NCBI GenBank assembly: GCA_900552105.1
Contig: URYH01000004.1
Span: forward strand, 1-59,623
DNA length: 59,623 nucleotides
Direction of reading: 5' to 3'
Source of the DNA: an uncultured Eubacteriales bacterium
GTDB lineage: Bacteria; Bacillota; Clostridia; Christensenellales; UBA1242
Of the stretch, positions 11,301 through 19,900 are shown piece after piece (within the stretch, counting starts at the first letter, position 1; each line of letters starts with the position of its first letter). The notes under the pieces are model-generated. The model did no database searches, was not told the DNA's origin, and was given only the letters and a program-made list of their open reading frames with translations. A program made the position numbers and the translations under genes.

Positions 11301-14300
11301 ACAATATTTTGGTTGGAGGACTCTTTGGTGCCGTTCTCTCATCGGGAGAGCTTGACACCGTTGTTGGCGTGAACTATCTCAACAAAAACTACACAACAGC
11401 AGAAAATGCAAAAGAGAAATTTGTTACATTTGAACCATTTGCTGGGGCTTGCACATACGTTCCAGCAATGAGCAATGTTTACACGCTTAATGCTGTTTAT
11501 GGTGATGACAAACCGCTTGAAATGAAAGGTGCGAATATATCTTCAAGCAAAACCATCACAACATTGAGAACAAATCTAAAAGGATTGTTCCCAGCACGCA
11601 CAAATGCTCGTCACGTCAATGAGGTGTTTGAAATCGAGGATTCGCACTTCAAAAATGCTTTCTGGGCAAGAAATGTTGATGAAGTTCTTCCACATCTCAC
11701 ATTTGGACTTGAAGAACAATATTACATTATTGATAAAATTGAAACAGCAAACGACATCAGAAAAATACTCAAAAATTCAAACAAGACTTTCTATATTGAT
11801 GGTCGAGTTGATATGAGCGATGATGCAGTTGTTCGTGCTGTGAAACAAATTCGTGAAGGTGGAATTGTTTTCACAGGAAAACTTCTTGGAATCCCTGCTT
11901 CAATGAACCCAACATTTGCAGACGAAACCCCAACACTTGTTGGAATGCAAGAGTTGTTCTATCAAGCGGTTGGAGCAACATTCTCAGGTTTTAACATTGA
12001 AGACCCAAGGACAGCGACATCAACTCTCCCAACAGGAAACTACGGTTCCCTTGTTGGTGCTGCAAGAGATTGCACTTTCAGCAACATAAAGGTGTCTGGA
12101 CCTGGGGAAAGTGGAAAATCAGCAATCTCTGCATACTTTGGCAACTCAATAGAAGGAGGAAATGCGGGTGGACTTGTTGGACTTTCAGAGGGAAAATCAT
12201 CTTTTGAAGAAATCACGATTGAACGAATTATCATAAATCCAGGCGAAGAAGAGAATATTGGACTGATTGTTGGCCAAGTTGCAAAGTCGTCATTTGGTTC
12301 CACAATATTCAGAAATTGTTCAGTTATCAAATCTTCAATTTTAAAACAGCCTCTTGACAACACCAGAAAAAACACAAATGTCGGAGGAATTGTCGGTTGT
12401 GCTGACGGGCTTGTTGTTGATAATTTGGCAGCCATGTTTAGCGAAATTGTCATTGATGTTAATGCAACAAATGTTGGTGGACTCGTCGGAAATTGTTCTG
12501 GCGCAATGAACATTTCTGCACCAATATCAAAAATGCAAATCACTGCAAATAATGCAAACAATGCAAACAATGCAGCAAATGTTGGCGGCGTTGTTGGAAC
12601 AGCGGGCACTCTCAACATGACAATTGGAGCTGATGTTATTCTCACATCAAACAATCCAACTGAAGAAAATTATGGCAAGATTGAAGCAATTGGAGAAACA
12701 GTCAACTTTGGCGGAGTTGTGGGTCAAGCAACAAGTGTTTCAATTTCTGCTGCAAACCAAACTCCAGTTAGATTCCAAACTAATGATATTAAAATTTCAG
12801 GTTCACCTGTTTATGCTGGCGGGCTTGTTGGTCTTGCTGGTGAACTCTCAATTTCAAATGTTCAAGTCAACACTCAAGGCAAAATCAAAAACAAGGTGAT
12901 GACAATCACTTGTGCCGGAAATGTCACGGCTGGTGGTCTTGTTGGTGAGGCAGAAAGCGCAACTGTTTCAGATTGCTGGTCTGGAACAGATGTTGAAATC
13001 AATAAATCAACAACAAATTCAAACATCACTTTTGGTGGAATTGTTGGTAAAATTTCTGATGCTCAAAATGGAGTGATAGTTGATTCAAACATTTCATATG
13101 GACGCTTCTTCATTGCCTCAAACGATAATCCAACTTCAATCAATGCAGGCGGAATTGCTGGATCAATTCAAACAAGTGGCACAACAAAAATTATTGTTGT
13201 GACAAACAACAAAACACTCACAAGTCTTGAAATTCGTCGTCACGCAACCAGCAAAAATGCTCACAAGGTCAACGCTGTTGTTGGAAATCGTGATAGCAAC
13301 AAAATTGGTGGCAGTGGCAATCTCTACACCTATCAACTCTCTCTTGCCGTTGAAAGCGATACTGAAAGCGATACGAATTTCGCAACAAACCGCAACACTT
13401 TTGAAACATTATTAAATGGAAATGATAAGAATGAGGTTAAGATAAATAAACAGGGGGTGGAAGGCTCAATTCTCAATCCAATCACAGTTATAAATGAAGA
13501 ATCACTCGGTGGTGGAAAATATTATCAAATTAATCCAAATGACACCGACATAAAAACCTTGAATTTCTCAGATTCAGAAAACTATGTTTTGATTGGAAAT
13601 GGCAAAACAATCAAACTTGCAAATTCTCACATTGACACGATTAATGCAAGGACGATCATTGCTGGACTCACAATTGAGGGTAAATTTGCTTATGATGTTT
13701 CTGCTTCGTCATCTTCAGGTGCAACAGTGACGATTAATGGAACAAAATACACCTATTCCGCAGAAGGACTCAAAACAGGTGAAACGACATATTCATTTGA
13801 AGATATAACGATCTTGGGGGGTTGGGCAGATATTAAAGAAGAAACCACAACATCTTACTACTATAAAAACGGAGAAACAAAAACATATATTGGAACTTTG
13901 CCAAGTGGCACAACAGAAATAAATGGCAACCAATATTATCTGATAAATCTCAATAATTCTGAATTTGTGATCAATGAAAGCAAAACTCAAATATCTCATC
14001 TCACAACCGAAAAAAAAGATACACTTGATGGAGAATACCTTGCCGAAACAGCGTTTATCTATGCTATATCAGAGGACAGCACAATCACCGAAACAACCAT
14101 TCTCACCGAAGTTGAAGAAAAAGGAGATGAACTATATGTTGGTGAGCAAAAAATAATTCAAAAAGAAGAGGAAATCCAAGAAGGTGAGACAACCAAAATA
14201 GAGGCGAATTATTATTTGGGTAACAAAAAAGTTTATTTGTATGATGCATTAAAAATTGATGATAAAATATATGTTATTGAAAATAACACTGAAGAGAATT

Positions 14301-16927
14301 CAAAATATATTACAATTGATGGAGAAAACAAAAAAATTGATTCTTCAACAACCTATGCCGTGGGAGAAAGTTGGGACTTGTATTTTGAACAAACAAGCAA
14401 AGCAACGCTCGACGGTCAAGAAATTAGTGAGACATCAGAAACAATAACAATCAACGGAAAAGAATATGCAAAAGTAAATGTTGCAGGGCGTGATTATGTG
14501 AGAAACTCCGACAAAACTAAAGTCGCTCCAATTCAACAACAGAAGGCAATCACGATTGGCGACAAAACATATATCTATCAAAATGGACAGTTCACGGATG
14601 TGACAGGTGGTGGCACATATTCAGTCACTGGTTCTGGAGCATATGAGCAAGCGTCGGGCTTTGTTGGTTCAAACAATGGTTATATTTGTGGCGTTGTTGT
14701 CAAAAGCAATTATTATTCATCAGATTTTGGCGGTTTTGTGACAACAAACGACGGAACAATTCTCTATTCTTCAATGAATGGACAAGTCTATGCAACGAGT
14801 GGCAATGTTGCGGGCTTTGTTCTTGAAAACAACGGAATTGTTGACTATTGTCACTCAACCGGCGCAGTTCAAGGAAGTGCAACGAACTCTTATTCGTTTG
14901 GGAAAAACAATCCAACCGGGGCTCTCACAAATTCATACACCATTATGCTCAATGAAACAACAAACACAATTTCTCATTCAAGTCGTGCAGCAAGGAAGGC
15001 TGTAATCAAACCTAATTTTGATAAGGAATACGCTGACGGCGGTGGCTCGTCGAGTAGCGAAAGTTCGTCTGTGACTGTTCCTGAAAAATCAACTGAAGGG
15101 AAATATGTTTTTGCAAATAATGAAGGCAAAGCATTCTCAAATAACGAATATGACCCAATCGCAACAGAACTCGTGCAATCTTCAACGCTTGCTGGACTCT
15201 CGAACTCATTGATTCCATACTATGAAAAATCATTCAATGACGGCTTCTGGTTGGCAAAAGGATTGACAAATGAGAATCCAACACTTTGGAACTATGGATA
15301 CAAAACTCTTGCGGCGGGTGCATTCAAAGATGTTTCACACCTTTCAATCAACACGGGGGATGGCTCAAAAGAAAGCCCATATGCGATCGCAAACTCACGA
15401 ATGTTGAGAAGCATAAACGAAACCTCATTGAGTGCAAAATATGAACTTGCAAACAACATTGATTTGCGTTTTAGTGCTTTTTCAGACTCAACATTCTCAA
15501 ATCCAAATTGGAATATGATTGGATTGACAAACCCTTTTACTGGAGTGTTTAATGGAAACAACAAAATCATTTCAAATATCACATACACAAACTACTCTGG
15601 TGCAGTTTTGGGTGACGAAAACACGGAATTTTCTCCGACATTGAATGATGTCAACAATAAACCAACAAACAAGACAATTTTTGGTGGCTTGTTTGCGAAA
15701 ACATCTGGTGCAGAAATAGCCAATATCAAATTGAGCTTGTCAAATATTAATATTGCTACAAAAATTAATGACAAAGGTACACATGACGCATTTGCAGGAG
15801 TGCTGATTGGATATGCAGAGCACTCAACAATTGAAAATGTTGTTGTTAGTGATCCAGAAGTAAAGGCTTATGGGAATAATAGAATTTTTGTTGGAGCAAT
15901 GATTGGTTATATTGATTGTGGAAGCAATTCTTCAACCATCAATAATTGTTCAATTGAACAAGTTTACCAATCATCAAACAATTCATATGTGGCTTCTTAT
16001 AATTATTATAGTTCGACCGAAAATGAAAGCGGCCATAGTAAACTTTGGGTTGGATTTGGCAGCGAAGACAATGCCAAAAAACATTTGAGTGCAGCGGGTC
16101 AAATTGTTGGTGTTGTTGAGGGGAAGAAAGAGTTCACTTTCTCAGGCAATTCTTCAACCATAAAAACATCTTCTCATGTTGCAAACGTTCATGTTCTAAA
16201 CACAAACACGACAGATATGTTATCAAATGCACTGTTGGACGTAAATGATTTTGCTCCAGCAGAATTCAATTGTGACGCTGCAAATAGTAATAATGATCTT
16301 GGAGAGGGGCGAGATGAATATATTCACCTTTCATCATCTGATTCAGTTTATAAATATTCTTCTTATAAAAACAAACAGGATAATATGTATAATAAATTAA
16401 ACAATAATTATTCTGAATTTTCTTGTCAAAAGTTTACCTATCGTTTGTCAACAGAAGCGATTTTAAACTGCACATATAAAGAAAATACAGCCAACGTTAA
16501 CGGGGAGACAAGAACAACAAGATTGCATGTTAGATATTATAGAGGGATATGGTTTGATTATGAAATTTCAGAGCCCGAAAACTGGAAAGGAACGTGGAAA
16601 CTTCAGCAAATAAATGGTAAAACAGAGTTAAATAATAGAGTATATGCAGATAACAATGGGGATAAAAAATATATTAAATGTGAGGCAGCAAAAGAATATG
16701 GTGAGAGATATTTGATTGTATATGCTATTAATAACGGTAAGCACGTTTTGGGAATCCCTGCTTCATATCTCAAGCCAACAATTACAGACTTTGATGGCAA
16801 GGAATTGAGCGGCTATACATTATATATTGAACACCATTACCATAAAAAAGCAGCAAAGGGTAGAAATTTGATTGAAATTGTTAAATATAATGATTCAATT
16901 ATTTGGCAGAAATCACTCAAAGGATAA
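2360..16927 (+). CDS. giant GLUG/Ig-like repeat lipoprotein (4855 aa)
   Basis: A very large secreted lipoprotein of unknown function. The signal peptide (MKKFFALF...) ends in a lipobox, LVGC, so the mature protein should be lipidated on Cys23 and exposed outside. Approximate layout: Ig-like/BIG2-type beta domains 24-920; a first GLUG-type beta-helix block 924-1250; Ig-like region 1270-2090; second block from about 2098; third, very long block from about 2535 to 3770; an unusual Thr/Glu-rich insert 3775-4090; more GLUG repeats to about 4230; a fourth block from about 4335; and a distinct C-terminal tail of about 160 residues. Each block opens with a prologue of the form PxxIxSxxEL...YxLxxDIDL and continues with repeated GGLVG and NNGxIxNS units. 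There is no LPXTG or other cell-wall anchor. It is followed 30 bases later by a shorter paralogue. Adhesion, glycan binding or a surface coat is plausible inference only. The frame is open throughout. Confidence 0.9.
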   Translation: MKKFFALFALILVAAIPLCLVGCKSKYDNLSIEMESSYEIVLGESSDDSITIEARVSGSSDENGGRLNFSPDNDKLVKISQEYKNGINYITLKALAPGKVNIEARTLEGGVTKTFVVNIIQPIKNFTVKSGDFWVIRGGEWKIDVEKNLNLEPTNTTQTDFVVSFGTNQDITGLEIENNILKVARDSIQDEIVLNVQSASNSDIAPKEIKLDVLDELVEIDKDTQATQSRFDDGDVLIFEKNESMLTYNKLEELNIISNLLSESEKEVVVRVYSSREVDVDFESNSRLAVKKISSSKTYKTNGQVEYTDFVFSVRFADTVSSGTTTSLNFFASYVGFELKKQLSEITVAYELAPKTILVNDQADLTEFTLYNFYSIAKKGQKLQFGVLPTSVSSENSKMVLLNKDNFENVFDCLQFFRNNGEELFEGDTINAGEIVYARAKSDVRTGSFEVLLQTKFVNPQTNAPISKILRFNVLSGITEMNFENDEQINLQLNSAQNSAEILLDVAPANIDITKIHVEEVSGLAFSTIAVKSQTAEGLTLRFVVSAKNVGDYRIKVYSENGIEITKNLKVVNALESVVLSVPSPNENSVVGDRQIIGGELRYVAVSLGGAIPLEENILPNNSSYRVEYSYFEVDSMPEYALSSYDYPNLVASTSVGVLDYSQLLGYKKIVALKQGYTVIRAKYIPIGIENNQSAELEPIYKYFVVQAYKPIRTIVMSSNYATLYSLKSVGVFNKHQTMTKIQLSVYPNDATYANSIVWDYDNSGEYFVFDEENLTVSAIKRYAGTISIVATIKELNRTYTQTLSITILDAKMVSDISVVGIGDSIYIENVDETTKTFNINAVAFPNDAYNTKLRYDFVDQSGNIVGDIKISNDGIMTIPAGIGLSGYVRIAAEDCFQENLSTGEYQPVGVEGKNIILIPTLIANGTSKETAISINSKEELQKIDTKKHYKIQKNLDVSGISFENFSGGLYGYDSESRVVLSGFDRTFIQTLAKTGRIEDLQIDGDINLFGENGVLVGKNAGYINNVVATGNWTGSLGLVGVNAGRIFNTTSEVVFEGEKFGGIALSNNGEIYNCSFMGSITASNQAAGIVISNSGLLEVCSTLLLDASSIKLASTFDPQAKLAGLCVENLENGRILRSYIHSYKADSAFADSDFSYSGGLVHTNSGEITKSFSALLNVDSVTGFVFVNNAKAKIENCYSNTTFAKYNYGAIAKCFSVLDDERLNAATSCYSGTNATEKTVSDWLKTDWDISCTYEKITIWKIYLDSQNPFLREISAEVKPESMIISVKDPQNTNSYLKLNDTQVLLYRYESKVSPLTTAEKAKLDQYNSISIYDLLSFEILPYNASSSPDMFKYSLTNGTAVSMSGLNINVLGLGKQTLTITSKLNPELSFTLDIYTSYPIRDFNIYASSSSLDPSGTLSDGSVIYLKRTYTQALYSKVSSSVVLVDRDIEFKTHDIKINYANEIDSKPLGLYLLMFDSKQTIDEFICSLTFADIALYGEFEEIKSTLPNFFTRTFKVVVYNGAESLSVSQNSFEMEPIDTIELNVSLVTDISNKILFGEFGGKSISYEIYNEAGVNYTDSFNIDYSLINPKINDEEQNSEETIFRTFDIRLSIQLRERTTQIGGNYYIRIYANEEEFTTFGIAPVDVAIKLLPQSLQRIDYSHYYASSSVEKEGEKSFEVLQSNPSPSNSLAPGQVGLLEVNLFPTYSEISHVEIESIPNQDYKVKLQLYSRYGNDLNQFVMVQQNVDYSRTENGIIVGYTMINNGTVYIKTQVASDIPEELTFELVVRAYRSKQDQNPIEQHIFLAAKFIPTARVEVDGQKDYIVMGRGTTKDMTITVVGEGDVEIYAKDGVDSANIYERAYVGQKTLINSTNLGSQNQYTYTCPIFVGSKFSNKNQDIVRIEVVVSREVNGVREKKTTTLVVRVLDFVVNKVVLTNGTNKYSSKVSVKTIFDFSYDITEPQTFTHDDEDKQAVDELKSTIEAFKKGQYFTNIASETYSYVKSFMFVDSFGDSHSASTSKDGYANIYQNNEYLKFEDIFNGDKYLRTVVTGLKTGTQKMKFEVSAFTNDNSKEIYSIEYEFDVVVTNYSNEDKPMPIGSLEDFNAIFEQSDAQDYILTSDIEIGEHTPYSDTTKIRSLDGNNHKITIKSLSLGTDQTLEVALFNTINETTTIKNLIVDYQIGEINANSSQYSSISVAGLAINNQGIVTNTHVLSMKNVPTATTGGIQISSSVADATEIQMAGFVLNNSGSITNSRVGDTSVTIIDKDAKRQEKPLKIFALVGQDQIAGFVLNNTGIISASYAKNITIVNNSNFETNNRTAGFVLNNQTGAKITGSYVRGVEGTSSNEVYVEGQGIESSFEVAGFVYDNFSYISDCYSNIKLYKETPLENRKGVRSAGFVYRNEIGAQIVSSVSLSKIVEDDTSQEQFCGVDAENQSNNLGTIIYSYYYSKLGKLQSIADGAELLNASEVKLEDHYYGYSFTTLGARDGMWSMTSRGPELVSANDIALSKRYLISADENNYNIAYVAGYEYGSINNPVLIRSAQEFNDVFGLSKEDSIKANFDASTKQAFGNYRIINDIDLSDLSLGGSDTTTLLSTEYTFMRKTDEFGAVIGYGILEGNSMTISNLDFSITDTDQIYFGLFSSIKNGAVVKNLNLTVKEISASSVNCVGALAGYVENSKIINVSAEIAQSQQIALIQGRNIVGGVVGAVAGTSELNSISSNISAHATYIDNKETSKVNQNTVNKGSADEKTYFVQSPIPTLPTEGVGLNSTVSIAGSVAGAIYAKDINNASNVNLSTIINAQVQKIKASGKFTVSAKIAGGLVGYVGKTTYIHDAWLSIADGQNINAHNFGVAGGAIGFSYGKLSHIRIEHNDVQNYTSSANNLQREIEENVNNYYENKSNERKTYENMFVSTNVGQTIGGIVGVMNGGYLEDSYTKLDVISDAAYNLGGIVGIVKNQKYEISRVYTFSNVESKSNENNILVGGLFGAVLSSGELDTVVGVNYLNKNYTTAENAKEKFVTFEPFAGACTYVPAMSNVYTLNAVYGDDKPLEMKGANISSSKTITTLRTNLKGLFPARTNARHVNEVFEIEDSHFKNAFWARNVDEVLPHLTFGLEEQYYIIDKIETANDIRKILKNSNKTFYIDGRVDMSDDAVVRAVKQIREGGIVFTGKLLGIPASMNPTFADETPTLVGMQELFYQAVGATFSGFNIEDPRTATSTLPTGNYGSLVGAARDCTFSNIKVSGPGESGKSAISAYFGNSIEGGNAGGLVGLSEGKSSFEEITIERIIINPGEEENIGLIVGQVAKSSFGSTIFRNCSVIKSSILKQPLDNTRKNTNVGGIVGCADGLVVDNLAAMFSEIVIDVNATNVGGLVGNCSGAMNISAPISKMQITANNANNANNAANVGGVVGTAGTLNMTIGADVILTSNNPTEENYGKIEAIGETVNFGGVVGQATSVSISAANQTPVRFQTNDIKISGSPVYAGGLVGLAGELSISNVQVNTQGKIKNKVMTITCAGNVTAGGLVGEAESATVSDCWSGTDVEINKSTTNSNITFGGIVGKISDAQNGVIVDSNISYGRFFIASNDNPTSINAGGIAGSIQTSGTTKIIVVTNNKTLTSLEIRRHATSKNAHKVNAVVGNRDSNKIGGSGNLYTYQLSLAVESDTESDTNFATNRNTFETLLNGNDKNEVKINKQGVEGSILNPITVINEESLGGGKYYQINPNDTDIKTLNFSDSENYVLIGNGKTIKLANSHIDTINARTIIAGLTIEGKFAYDVSASSSSGATVTINGTKYTYSAEGLKTGETTYSFEDITILGGWADIKEETTTSYYYKNGETKTYIGTLPSGTTEINGNQYYLINLNNSEFVINESKTQISHLTTEKKDTLDGEYLAETAFIYAISEDSTITETTILTEVEEKGDELYVGEQKIIQKEEEIQEGETTKIEANYYLGNKKVYLYDALKIDDKIYVIENNTEENSKYITIDGENKKIDSSTTYAVGESWDLYFEQTSKATLDGQEISETSETITINGKEYAKVNVAGRDYVRNSDKTKVAPIQQQKAITIGDKTYIYQNGQFTDVTGGGTYSVTGSGAYEQASGFVGSNNGYICGVVVKSNYYSSDFGGFVTTNDGTILYSSMNGQVYATSGNVAGFVLENNGIVDYCHSTGAVQGSATNSYSFGKNNPTGALTNSYTIMLNETTNTISHSSRAARKAVIKPNFDKEYADGGGSSSSESSSVTVPEKSTEGKYVFANNEGKAFSNNEYDPIATELVQSSTLAGLSNSLIPYYEKSFNDGFWLAKGLTNENPTLWNYGYKTLAAGAFKDVSHLSINTGDGSKESPYAIANSRMLRSINETSLSAKYELANNIDLRFSAFSDSTFSNPNWNMIGLTNPFTGVFNGNNKIISNITYTNYSGAVLGDENTEFSPTLNDVNNKPTNKTIFGGLFAKTSGAEIANIKLSLSNINIATKINDKGTHDAFAGVLIGYAEHSTIENVVVSDPEVKAYGNNRIFVGAMIGYIDCGSNSSTINNCSIEQVYQSSNNSYVASYNYYSSTENESGHSKLWVGFGSEDNAKKHLSAAGQIVGVVEGKKEFTFSGNSSTIKTSSHVANVHVLNTNTTDMLSNALLDVNDFAPAEFNCDAANSNNDLGEGRDEYIHLSSSDSVYKYSSYKNKQDNMYNKLNNNYSEFSCQKFTYRLSTEAILNCTYKENTANVNGETRTTRLHVRYYRGIWFDYEISEPENWKGTWKLQQINGKTELNNRVYADNNGDKKYIKCEAAKEYGERYLIVYAINNGKHVLGIPASYLKPTITDFDGKELSGYTLYIEHHYHKKAAKGRNLIEIVKYNDSIIWQKSLKG
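12545..12580 (+). repeat. 9-bp in-frame tandem repeat inside the giant gene
   Basis: Four consecutive 9-base units close to gcaaacaat encode an ANN-ANN-ANN-AAN stretch inside a GLUG repeat loop. A short, near-perfect tandem repeat in frame can expand or contract by slippage without breaking the frame. Confidence 0.8.
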
Positions 16928-16957
16928 TAAAGAAATTAGAATGATATCGGAGAAAAC

Positions 16958-19900
16958 ATGAAAAAGAAGATTTGGTCGGTTTTAATTTTGTTGATGGCGT
17001 TGGTCTCATGCGCGGGGATATTCTCCGCGTGTGGGAAGTCACGGCAAAATTTGAGTCTTGAAAGCAACACCAAGAGCATAAATTTGGTGCTTGGGGACGA
17101 AAATGAAGAGACGGCGGAGATTGAGGTTGATGTTGTCGGGAAAGATGATGGAATTTCCGGCATTGTTGGCTTTGAGATTATCGGGGAATGTGCAAAAGTT
17201 GAAAGTGTTTCGACAAAATCCACAAGCAGCAAAGCAAGTTGTGTTGTGCGTGCAGTTCGGAGCGGAAAATCAATTTTGCGTGCAACTCTTTATGACGGTG
17301 GCGCAAGTCTTGAAATTCCAATTGAAGTCGAACAAAGGGTTGTTTCAATGACTGCAAAGTCAGACACAAAGCCATATGTTGTTAAAGGTGCAGGAAAAGT
17401 TGTTTTTGATGCAGAAAAACTGATTAATTTTTATCCAATTTCCACAACACAAAGAAATGTTTATTTTATGGTTGGTGGAGAGATATCCGATGGTTTTGAA
17501 GCACCTTTGCAAGATGAAAGACAAAGCGTTGAAGTTTTTGCAATAAATTCAGCAAACGAAAACATTCACACACAATTTACACTCCGACTTGTTGACCCAA
17601 TTTCTGAAATTGCTTCAAAAGTTGATGGAGTTGAAGGGAATAATGTTGTTTTGGCGACAAATTCAGCAACAAAAAACACTTCAAGAGTTGACATTGTTGT
17701 GAAAAGTGCTGAAAAAGAAATTACATGCTTGAATGGATATCATTTGGGTGATGACTATAACATTCGCATGACGAACCATGCTCATACGGGTGGCGTTCAC
17801 ACTTTCACTTTTGAGATTTCAGGCATTGCTGGTGACACAACAGGTGAATATGTGTTCAAATTTGGCATTGGTGAAGAGTTTGATTATTATGAAACATATT
17901 CAGTTGATATTTCAACTGTTGTTGTTGCGAAAAAGATTGCAATTGGCCTTGAAACAGAGGACTATTCAACACTTCGCGTGTTCAACTATAATTCAACAAA
18001 TTCAAAAGGAACAACTTTGAATTTTTCAGTGCTTCCAAACAATGTCCAAACCTCACAACGTGCGGGCACTATTTTATATGATAATAATTATATTACTATA
18101 TATAATAATACTAAAAATATAATAAGTTCAGGAGAACGAATTCAAAGCGGGACAACCTTATATGTGCAAGGTGTCACAAATGTCGTCGGGAATACTGAAA
18201 TCAGATTCCTTGTTGAAGGCATGCAAGGCGTTAGTGATGACATTGTGGCCATTGTTCCTGTTGTTGTTCACGAAGGGTCAAAAGAAATTGCTGGGGCGGA
18301 CTCGATTGTTTTGAAGCTCGCAGATGATGGAAGTGCAAGCGATGAAATATTTAACTATGAGTTTGACGTTTTGCCAAGCGGAGCATATTCGGGAGATGTT
18401 TGGGTTGAGGCAAAAAGCACAATCATTGCATTGCAAAAAGAAGAAAATTCAAACACAATAAAAATCAAAGCACTCAGTTCTGGAAAAACAAAAATTGTTA
18501 TGACTCTTGGAAACGGTGTGACAAAGACTGTTGAAGTTGAAGTGATTTGCGAAATGAACGAAAATTCGCTTATTCTTGATGCTCCAAACTCAACAGAAAG
18601 CGAGTTTGTTGGAAGAAAACAGCCAGTTGTTGTCAGCCGCGCCATACCACTTCAACAACTTGTTATCCAAAAGTCGCGCGCATATGAAAAAGCAGTTCCA
18701 CTAAATTTTTCATATTATCCTCAAAATGCATCAAATATTGAATATAATTACACAATCACAAAAATTTCTGGCGAAAAAGAAAATATTGTTGAAATTGTTG
18801 GCAATTCTCTTGTTGGAAGAAATGAGGGGAAGGCTCGCGTTGAAGTTGAAGTTTCATATGTGAAGTTTGTTGATGGTCAAAAAGAAATTAGAAGTCAAAC
18901 GTTCTCTTTTGAAGTTGAAGTTTATGTTGCAGTCAATAGCTTTTATTTTTCAGATACAACTGTGACAGTTGCTGACATCAATTCAGTTGGTTTTTATAAA
19001 CTCAGTGAGGCAACAAAGAAAATTCAGTCCTATATATATCCAAATGATGCAACAAACAAAAAAATTGTTTATTATTTGGATGGAGAAGAGGCTGGTGGAG
19101 AAATTTTGGAAAACGACTTGATTTCATTTAATGTCAAAACTGGAGAAATAATCGGCAAGGTTGAAAGTGGAACATCAATCCGTTCTTCCACAATAACCGC
19201 AAAACTTGTTGACTTCACTCGTGAATATGTTGTGACAATTGAAGTTAACGTTGAGAAATATGAACTTGTTCGAAATATTGTTATTGACAATGTTGCTTCA
19301 AATGAAATTATTTTGTCGGCAGGACATCCAACTTTTCAAATTATTGCTCATGCTGAAAAAATTACTGCAAACAACAGAACTTTGGTTTATAGTTTCATTC
19401 CAAAGAATGAAGAGTCAATTGGCGTTATTTCTGTCACACAAACAGGTCTTGTTCAACTTGATGTCAATCGTGCGACAACAGACGGGCTTGGCGGAACATT
19501 GAGAGTTTCTGCACAGGATAGTTTCAAACGCGATAACATCAACGCAGATACCTATCGGGATATCAAAGTTTCTGTTGCAATCGGAACAAAAGACAGCCCA
19601 TATCCAATTAGCTCTGCCGAAGAACTTCTTGCATTAAATTCAGCAGAAGCACTTGCAAAATACTACAAGATTGTTGGAGTTATTGACCTGAAAGGAAAAC
19701 CAATTTCTCCACTCGGCGAACTCACTGGTGGAATTATTGGAACAACAGGCGCAAAGATTATTGGAATCAATATTGTGGGCGACACTGAAGGTAATGCGGG
19801 ATTGTTTGCAAAACTTGCACCAGAAGCATTTGTGAAAAATGTTGGATTTGCCGGAGCAATTAATTATGCCGGAGAAGCACAAAATGTTGGTCTTTTGGCA

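Noticed and set aside
12040..12654. 204-aa minus-strand ORF within the first giant gene
   Set aside because: It is the complement of repetitive GLUG coding sequence, has an odd Pro/Thr composition and lacks a start site.
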